Below the pieces are notes generated by a model. The model saw only the letters and a program-made list of their open reading frames with translations, was not told the origin of the DNA and did no database searches. DNA of 64,000 bases from Saprospiraceae bacterium. GTDB lineage: Bacteria > Bacteroidota > Bacteroidia > Chitinophagales > Saprospiraceae. The stretch covers positions 1-64,000 of the forward strand of contig JADKGI010000002.1 of NCBI GenBank assembly GCA_016722285.1, in the 5' to 3' direction. The position numbers and the translations under genes are program-made. Numbering within the stretch: position 1 is the stretch's first letter; each line of letters starts with the position of its first letter. Shown in pieces: positions 57,953-64,000 of the stretch.

Positions 57953-59458
57953 ATGAAAAATTTAATAAATGCATTAAGTTTATTGGCGTTAACTGCCATG
58001 ATCTTCACATCTTGTGGTAAAAAGGGGGGCGGCGGATCTTCTTCTGCGACTGGATGGAAATATAATGATCCTGAATGGGGAGGCTTTGAAAAAAAGAAAT
58101 ATGAAGGACAAATAGACGGTCCAAACCTTGTAATGATAGAAGGTGGTACATTTTCTATGGGAAGGACTTCTGATGATCCCGTTTATGAATTCAACAATGT
58201 ACCGAGACGTGTCACCGTATCATCCTTTTATATGGATGAAACCGAAGTATCTAACATCAACTATCGGGAATATTTGTACTGGCTTAACCATAGGTATGTA
58301 AGTTATCCCGAAGTTTATAGAAAAGCACTTCCCGATTCACTTGTATGGAGGGAAGAACTGGCTTTTAATGAGCCTTTGGTTGAAACGTACTTCAGACATC
58401 CATCCTATGACGATTACCCGGTAGTGGGTGTTTCGTGGCTACAGGCAAATGATTATTGTAAGTGGCGTTCAAGCAGAGTTAACGAAATGATTCTTATTGA
58501 AAGGGGTATTTTAAACTCAACTCCGGACTCTAAAGATTCTGACAATTTTGAAACAAAAGCATATCTTTCAGGCCAATATCAAGGTAATGTGAAAAAGAAT
58601 CTTCCAAATTTAGCAAATGGTGGTGAAAGACCGGTAGCTTTTGATGACGGAATATTGTTGCCCGATTACCGGTTACCTACGGAGGCTGAATGGGAATATG
58701 CGGCACTTGCACTTCAAGGAAATCAACCTTCTTCTGATGATGAGGTGTATCTGGAAAGAAGAATATATCCTTGGAACGAAAATACAGCGAGGTATAAGAA
58801 GAGAAATTCAACTCAGGGTAGAATTTTAGCAAACTTCAAAAGAGGCCGGGGAGATTATATGGGATTGGCAGGAAATCTGAATGATAATGCATCTTTCACC
58901 AGTCCGGTTAGATCATATCTTCCAAATGATTTTGGCCTTTACAATATGGCAGGAAATGTAAGTGAATGGACGGCAGATACATACAGGCCAACGACATCTT
59001 CTACACTGAATGATGCTGAAAATCAGGACCTTAATCCATTCAGGGGAAATCAATTTCAGACATTAGTTATTGATGAAGAAGGCAAGCCTGTTGAGAAAGA
59101 TTCTTTAGGGCGACTTAAGTACAGATATGTCGAGGATGATGAAGCCAGAGACAGAGAGAATTATAAGAAAGGAGATGTAAGGTCTTATCAGGATGGAGAT
59201 TCTGATAATATTAAATATCTTTATGGTGAGACTACACTTGTTTCTGATAGGTCAAAGGTGTATAAAGGTGGATCATGGGCAGATAGACTTTACTGGCTAC
59301 AACCGGGTACCCGAAGATACAAAGACGAAGATAAGTCTGATAGGACTATTGGATTCAGGTGTGCCATGATCAGAGTTGGTGGTCAGGCTGGAAATGAAGA
59401 TGTTGGAGGCAATACATTTAAAGAAAGTGGAAGGAAAATCAAAAGAAGATATAAATAA
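57953..59458 (+). CDS. gldJ: T9SS / gliding motility lipoprotein GldJ
   Basis: Starting at ATG 57953, the 501-residue protein has a lipoprotein signal with C21 (LALTAMIFTSC, then GKKGGGGSS). It folds as a formylglycine-generating-enzyme-like (SUMF1) domain: IEGGTFSMGRTSDDP, YMDETEVSNINYREYLYWL, LPTEAEWEYAALA, NMAGNVSEWTAD, and YKGGSWADRLYWLQPGTRRY followed by IGFRCAM. The catalytic cysteines of true FGE are absent, as usual for GldJ, so it is structural. GldJ stabilises GldK and is needed for type IX secretion and gliding. It is followed by a terminator and murF, the conserved neighbourhood in Bacteroidota. Confidence 0.93.
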   Translation: MKNLINALSLLALTAMIFTSCGKKGGGGSSSATGWKYNDPEWGGFEKKKYEGQIDGPNLVMIEGGTFSMGRTSDDPVYEFNNVPRRVTVSSFYMDETEVSNINYREYLYWLNHRYVSYPEVYRKALPDSLVWREELAFNEPLVETYFRHPSYDDYPVVGVSWLQANDYCKWRSSRVNEMILIERGILNSTPDSKDSDNFETKAYLSGQYQGNVKKNLPNLANGGERPVAFDDGILLPDYRLPTEAEWEYAALALQGNQPSSDDEVYLERRIYPWNENTARYKKRNSTQGRILANFKRGRGDYMGLAGNLNDNASFTSPVRSYLPNDFGLYNMAGNVSEWTADTYRPTTSSTLNDAENQDLNPFRGNQFQTLVIDEEGKPVEKDSLGRLKYRYVEDDEARDRENYKKGDVRSYQDGDSDNIKYLYGETTLVSDRSKVYKGGSWADRLYWLQPGTRRYKDEDKSDRTIGFRCAMIRVGGQAGNEDVGGNTFKESGRKIKRRYK

Positions 59459-59477
59459 TTATAAAATATATTTCAAC

Positions 59478-59508
59478 GGCCCCTGCACAAAATGCAGGGG
59501 CTGTTTTA
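59478..59508 (+). terminator. Intrinsic terminator between gldJ and murF
   Basis: Arms GCCCCTGCA (59479-59487) and TGCAGGGGC (59493-59501) around a 5-base loop are followed by TGTTTTATTT. The murF ATG comes 3 bp later, so some read-through or a separate start is needed for murF. Confidence 0.85.
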
Positions 59509-59511
59509 TTT

Positions 59512-60774
59512 ATGGAAATTGATAAACTTTATAAGCTCTACGCTTTACATCCTGAAATATGTATCGATACCAGAAAAATAATCCGGGGCTGCATTTTCTT
59601 TTCATTAAAAGGGGACAACTTTAATGGCAATCAATTTGCTCATTCTGCACTTGATAATGGTGCGGCTTATGCTGTCATAGATGAACTTGAATATGATACT
59701 GACAACAGATGTATTTTAGTTGAAAATGTATTGGTTTGCTTGCAAAATCTGGCCAATTATCATCGCCATCAGCTTAAAATTCCGGTTATTTCTTTAACAG
59801 GGTCAAATGGCAAAACCACTACCAAAGAATTGTGCAGAGATGTCCTGGCAAAAAAGTATCGTGTAGAAGCCACTATGGGCAATCTAAACAATCATATAGG
59901 TGTCCCGCTTACCATTTTGAATGCAAGGCGAGATACTGAAATACTATTGGTGGAAATGGGTGCTAACCATCAGGGTGAAATAGATGCATTATGCACCATA
60001 GCAAATCCTGATTATGTAATGATCACCAATATTGGCAAAGCACATTTAGAGGGTTTTGGTGGATTGGAAGGAATTAAAAAAGGTAAATCCGAGATGTACA
60101 GGTACGCTACCATGCACCAGAAAAAAATATTTATCAACACAGACGACGATACCCTTATCTCACTTCTACCTCCAAAGGCTGAGACAATAAGATATTCCGC
60201 ATCAGAGTTGATAGAAATTATCGCTGAAGAGCCTTATTTAACTATTAAATATAAATCTCAGACCTTAAAAACCAAACTATACGGAGCCTATAATCAGCCT
60301 AACATAGCTTTTGCAGTTGCTGCGGGGCAATATTTTCATATTGGTGACGACGATATATCAGAAGCTATTAGATCATATACACCTGAAAATAACAGGTCCC
60401 AGATAGTGGGTAAGGGTAGCAATACATTTATTAAAGATGCTTATAATGCAAACCCAAGCAGCATGAAACTAAGTATAGAAAGTTTTAACAAATTAAGAGC
60501 TGAAAATAAAGTACTCATTTTAGGCGATATGCTAGAATTAGGCGATCATGCCGATGAAGAACATAGACAAATAATAAAATTGACTCAAAATCTTGGTTTT
60601 GAAAAAGTCATTTTTATTGGCAGGTTATTCAATTCTGTAGCATTGCCAAATTTTGGAAAATATTTTACAGATATAAAAGACGCCAAAGAATATTTTGATG
60701 ATCAGAATTATAAAATTCTACCATATTTCTAAAAGGATCTGGGCATAGCTGTTGAAAAATTAATCTCAGACTGA
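59512..60774 (+). CDS. murF: UDP-MurNAc-tripeptide:D-Ala-D-Ala ligase, 3' end frameshifted in this sequence
   Basis: This cytoplasmic ATP-dependent ligase adds D-Ala-D-Ala to the peptidoglycan precursor. It has an N-terminal substrate domain (IDTRKIIRGCIFFSLKGDNF), the ATP loop LTGSNGKTTTKE at about 95-106, MGNLNNHIGVPLTIL, EMGANHQGEI, and the C-terminal DAYNANPSSMKLSIE and LGDMLELGDHADEEH. The open frame stops at 60732 (ILPYF). The expected family end (KGSRGIxxEKL) is visible as FLKGS in one frame and GIAVEKLISD in another, ending TGA at 60774, so two compensating indels near 60719 and 60738 are likely. In an essential gene this strongly suggests sequence error. Confidence 0.88.
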
Positions 60775-60794
60775 GAAAAAAAGGTATATTAAAG

Positions 60795-61790
60795 CTATGA
60801 TTCGTTATTTATAAACTTAAAAATTCTATCCGGTATGTCATCATTTATAGTGTCGTGATACTCTTCATAAGAACAAGCAAGATATTGAGGTGGTGTCACC
60901 CTGAATGGATGTTTAAGCCACCATTTTGTGGTCTGATTGTGTTTTAAGAATTCCAGATCTTCATCTAATGACAAGGAATGTATTATAAATTGTGTATAAT
61001 CAGAAGATATGTCCGGATGATCTGCCACTCTGTTATTAATTCCTTCAGCAAAATACCAAACCGCTTCTGCTACTATTTCAGCTTCTTGGTTGCCTATATC
61101 AGACTTTAATTGGGCTTCAAAAAATACTGCTTTGATGCGAGATCCGGTCCCTGCATGTTTCAATATCTGACAGAGTTCTTCCGCATACAATCCCGTTGGG
61201 TAAGTAGATATGATATTGCTTGCATCTGAAGATCTCAATGCTTTTAAGTGGACAAACAATTCTGAAGTATGGCGGAGTGCCGGCTCAAGTATTGACGGAT
61301 TTGATCTCATTTTACCCAGACTTATAGTATTATATTTAAATTCTTCAGCCTGAAATACATTTTCCAAAGTACATAGATGGCGCTGATAACCAATAATATT
61401 GGATGATGAGGTCATCTGTTTCAAATCATTGGAAATGATAATACTGTCATTTCTGTTTCGGCTATCGTTGACAGTACCAAAATTTTCTCCGATAAATACA
61501 GGAATTATCCCTGATTGTCCACAAAATGTTAAGATGTTATTGATATTTTCCGGACTTTCATCTTTTGGATAACCGAAATCATAAAGTTGGATGTTTCGGA
61601 ACTGTGAGTGCAATATTCTGAGGCTATTCCTTACTGCATCAGTCAATGGTGATTTACAACCTACCAGTGCAACACCAGGGCCTTTCAAACCAATTAAAGG
61701 CTCAGCATCATTAAAAGTCAGGTTAAAAAAGTTGTTTTTTTCTAAAGTTATATTTGTTGTACTTATCGGAATGAAAAATGCAGAAAGCAT
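60795..61790 (-). CDS. Arginase/formimidoylglutamase-fold protein lacking metal ligands
   Basis: The 331-residue protein aligns by eye with the ureohydrolase fold: ALVGCKSPLTDAVRNSLRIL, IIPVFIGENFGTVNDS, LRSSDASNIISTYPTGLYAE, then EELCQILKHAG and AEIVAEAVWYFAEGINNR. In active family members the equivalents of these blocks contain GGxH, DAHxD and SxDxDxxDP metal ligands. Here they read GENFG, SNDLK and VHLKALRSSDA, so the binuclear manganese site is missing and catalysis is unlikely. The C-terminal segment (TTKWWLKHPFRVTPPQYLAC) is typical of Bacteroidota paralogues. Function unknown; a binding or structural role is possible. Confidence 0.78.
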   Translation of the reverse strand: MLSAFFIPISTTNITLEKNNFFNLTFNDAEPLIGLKGPGVALVGCKSPLTDAVRNSLRILHSQFRNIQLYDFGYPKDESPENINNILTFCGQSGIIPVFIGENFGTVNDSRNRNDSIIISNDLKQMTSSSNIIGYQRHLCTLENVFQAEEFKYNTISLGKMRSNPSILEPALRHTSELFVHLKALRSSDASNIISTYPTGLYAEELCQILKHAGTGSRIKAVFFEAQLKSDIGNQEAEIVAEAVWYFAEGINNRVADHPDISSDYTQFIIHSLSLDEDLEFLKHNQTTKWWLKHPFRVTPPQYLACSYEEYHDTINDDIPDRIFKFINNES

Positions 61791-62089
61791 AATATTATAT
61801 TTTTTGCAAAAATATAAAATATTAATAATGTGTCAATTAATTTATTTACAGAAAATATTATTTATTAAAATTATGGGGTGATATTATAAGTGTGAATCAA
61901 ATCTAAGGGACAACAAAAAGCCATTTATTATTTTGAGATAAGATGTTTAAATTTTTTGATATCTTTGGCAATATCAAAATGAATCAATTGACATAAGCTG
62001 TCATCGTCTATTTTTCGGAAGTCCCGATCAAATTTTTATTCGGTAGTTTATTATTTGTATTACTCATTTTAACTAAAAAGGAATAAAAT

Positions 62090-63256
62090 ATGAAATATTT
62101 TAAAATACTATTGGCTGTGATTAGTATCCTAGTCATCACATTTTTTGTGGTAAAGTATAAATATAATGTGAATCCGGCATTGTCATTCAAGGGTCCAAAT
62201 TACCATGGAAATTTACCACTTGACAGCCTTACACTTCCTGAGGGTTTTGTTATTGATATATTTGCTGATAGCATAGATAATGCAAGGTCACTCTGCTTAT
62301 CTCCAGCAGGAACTTTGTTTGTTGGCACAAGGTCTAAAGGAAATGTATATGCTCTTAAAGATACAGATGGAGACATGGTAGTCGATAAGAAGTATTTACT
62401 CATGGTAGGTGGTAACATGCCCAATGGAGTAGCATTCAAAGACGGAGACTTATTTATTGCTGAAGTCAACAGGATATTGAAATTTGAAAAAATTGAATCA
62501 AAACTTGAAAATCCCGGGACACCGATCACAGTTTATGACAAATATCCAACTGAAAAACATCACGGCTGGAAGTATATAGCATTCGGTCCTGACGGAAAAT
62601 TATACATACCAGTAGGGGCACCATGCAATATATGTGAATCTAAAGAACCCATTTATAATAGTTTGACCAGAATGAATCCTGACGGGTCAGGTATGGAGAT
62701 AGTGCAGTTTGGTATCAGAAATACTGTTGGATTTACCTGGCACCCTGTCAGCAAAGATCTTTGGTTTACTGATAACGGACGCGATATGATGGGTGACGAT
62801 GTGCCTGAGTGTGAACTGAATCATGCTACGAGAGATAGCATGCATTTCGGGTTTCCTTATTGCCATCAGGGAGATGTACCCGATCCTGAATTTGGTAAAA
62901 AGAGAAAATGTGAAGAATTTACACCTCCTGTGGCTAAAATGGGCCCTCATACCGCCCCGCTTGGTCTCACGTTTTACACTGGTAAGCAATTTCCGGAAGA
63001 ATACAGGAATCAAATCTTCACAGCGCGCCACGGATCATGGAACAGAAGCAAAAAGAGTGGTTATGATATTGTGTTGACCACTTTAAATGCTGACGGCACA
63101 GTTAAAAGCACCAAACCATTCATCTCAGGATGGCTTGATACAAAAACGGATGATGTGTGGGGAAGGCCTGTTGATTTGGAAATTCTACCTGATGGATCTA
63201 TGCTCATTTCTGATGATTTTGCAAATGTGATATATAGGGTGCATTATAAAGGATAG
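62090..63256 (+). CDS. PQQ-dependent sugar dehydrogenase-like beta-propeller (sorbosone dehydrogenase type)
   Basis: The 388-residue protein has a membrane anchor or signal helix (LLAVISILVITFFVVKY). The six-bladed propeller then shows the family blocks LPEGFVIDIFADSIDNARSL, VGGNMPNGVAFKDGDLFIAE, EKHHGWKYIAFGPDGKLYIP with a catalytic-type His, VGAPCNICES, FGIRNTVGFTWHPVSKDLWF and TDNGRDMMGDDVPECELN. A cysteine-rich segment (PYCHQGDVPDPEFGKKRKCE) follows, with APLGLTFYTGKQFPEEYR and RHGSWNRSKKSGYDIV near the end. Such enzymes oxidise aldoses or L-sorbosone in the periplasm with PQQ, if the cofactor is available. It stands alone. Confidence 0.88.
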   Translation: MKYFKILLAVISILVITFFVVKYKYNVNPALSFKGPNYHGNLPLDSLTLPEGFVIDIFADSIDNARSLCLSPAGTLFVGTRSKGNVYALKDTDGDMVVDKKYLLMVGGNMPNGVAFKDGDLFIAEVNRILKFEKIESKLENPGTPITVYDKYPTEKHHGWKYIAFGPDGKLYIPVGAPCNICESKEPIYNSLTRMNPDGSGMEIVQFGIRNTVGFTWHPVSKDLWFTDNGRDMMGDDVPECELNHATRDSMHFGFPYCHQGDVPDPEFGKKRKCEEFTPPVAKMGPHTAPLGLTFYTGKQFPEEYRNQIFTARHGSWNRSKKSGYDIVLTTLNADGTVKSTKPFISGWLDTKTDDVWGRPVDLEILPDGSMLISDDFANVIYRVHYKG

Positions 63257-63439
63257 CGTAAAGTGTCCTGCTGATCACTTGTCCCCATTCTATAGCCATT
63301 CTTGGTTCAAAGTCTCAGTTTGCGTTTTATTTTAAGTATAATGATCCCCCGCAAAATGATAAGCATTTTTCAAATAGTTAGCTGTTTTTTAAATTCATCA
63401 TACTTAGTTTGAAATTGATATACAAAAGTCAGTTTTGTT

Positions 63440-64000
63440 TCAAAATTGAAAAATATTCCATTTAATATTATAATATATTTCCGATGAAGCTCCAAAACCA
63501 AGATTTCTTCTGGCTATACTCTCCATATTTGATCCTGCGAAGTCCAGTATTACATTTCTTCCAGCAAATTTTTCTATTACTTCATTTATAATCAGATATA
63601 GTGCTTTGGTCAGTTTTCCTTTTGGATCAGATGCGCATAAAAGAAAATAGAGTTTTCCTCCATCTTCAATAAAATAGGCCAGGGAAACTATGTTACCGGA
63701 TATTGCAGCCTTTATCGCAAACCCGTTTTCCAATTCAAATGACTTTGTAATAAGACTGAGGATCATTTTAGAATATGTTTTGACATACCCACTTCTATCA
63801 TTTTTTTCCAAAAAATTAAGGATAATATCCGGATTCTTTTCTTCCTGTATCATCAGACCTGATTTAGATGCAAATCTGATATTCCTGATAGTATTCCGAT
63901 TGAATCCTTCATTCAGTTTTTCATATTCATCATTTAAACTCAGAATGTGGTTGACCTTTGGGAAACACTTACCCTGGTCAGGTAATTTGTCACGAATCAG
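63440..64000 (-). CDS. GNAT/FemAB-type acyltransferase, 5' part outside window
   Basis: The frame is open from the stop at 63440 to the right edge, so the start lies beyond 64000 and ATG 63853 is internal. Upstream residues in the same frame read DEYEKLNEGFNRNTIRNIRF, then ASKSGLMIQEEKNPDIIL, typical of the linker helices in FemAB/BioF2-like acetyltransferases. The C-terminal part (ENGFAIKAAISGNIVSLAYF, YFLLCASDPKGKLTKALYLI, FDFAGS-like VILDFAGSNMESIARRNLG) matches the GNAT-like second lobe ending in FGASSEIYYNI. The substrate is unknown. Confidence 0.75.
   Translation of the reverse strand: MIRDKLPDQGKCFPKVNHILSLNDEYEKLNEGFNRNTIRNIRFASKSGLMIQEEKNPDIILNFLEKNDRSGYVKTYSKMILSLITKSFELENGFAIKAAISGNIVSLAYFIEDGGKLYFLLCASDPKGKLTKALYLIINEVIEKFAGRNVILDFAGSNMESIARRNLGFGASSEIYYNIKWNIFQF

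Overview
The window reads as a chromosome piece from a low-to-moderate GC Bacteroidota bacterium, most likely close to Saprospirales/Chitinophagales. The evidence is type IX secretion (T9SS) machinery (porU, porV, a porP/sprF-type gene, gldJ), several secreted proteins with C-terminal T9SS sorting domains, an outer-membrane beta-barrel receptor, the gldJ-murF neighbourhood, and promoters of the Bacteroidota TAnnTTTG type. Placement below phylum level is inference.

Layout. (1) 1-7.6 kb holds three surface or membrane genes whose frames are repeatedly broken: a repeat-rich adhesin, a fatty-acid-hydroxylase-like protein and a T9SS-exported animal-type heme peroxidase. (2) 7.6-11.5 kb is a nested mobile region: two near-identical IS1634-family elements in the same orientation, 190 bp apart, each flanked by an unusually long direct repeat (141 bp and 97 bp) that overlap on the original target, itself a hairpin-rich element. 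(3) 11.6-23.4 kb is housekeeping: dnaE, a vanadium-haloperoxidase-like lipoprotein with an in-frame stop, methylmalonyl-CoA mutase, tig-clpP-clpX and tRNA-Leu. (4) 23.5-31.2 kb is a DNA-damage-type cluster: an S24 LexA-like repressor, a four-helix-bundle gene, a GC-rich dinB, a UvrD-like helicase with an inserted nuclease-like domain, and an SNF2 helicase. Phased boxes and shared repeat arrays sit in its control regions. (5) 31.8-48 kb has a giant T9SS cargo protein carrying both dockerin-like and cohesin-like segments, then ruvX-def, an RNase H-like protein, tatD, tRNA-Ser, an exbB-x-exbD-exbD operon, an outer-membrane receptor and a secreted subtilase. (6) 48-60.8 kb is the T9SS island: a TPR/propeller/SPOR protein, ECF sigma plus broken anti-sigma, porV, porU, porP/sprF-like, gldJ and murF. 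(7) 60.8-64 kb has a degenerate arginase-fold protein, a PQQ-type sugar dehydrogenase and a partial acyltransferase.

The genes tie together as an export theme: the 48-60 kb machinery would carry and process the cargo encoded at 1-7.6, 31.8-36.2 and 45.2-48.1 kb, and the ExbB/ExbD operon would energise outer-membrane receptors. Two noncoding repeats of about 150-164 bp with inverted ends (19.6 and 36.3 kb) look like a MITE family.

A caution applies throughout. Many broken genes differ from an intact frame by a single base, often in a homopolymer. The two IS copies differ mainly in run lengths, and their consensus restores one open frame. Assembly or sequencing indels are therefore a serious alternative to true pseudogenes. 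The most interesting biology is the overlapping long target duplications of the IS pair, the phased repeats in the damage-response cluster, the MITE pair, and the cargo protein with dockerin-like and cohesin-like parts.
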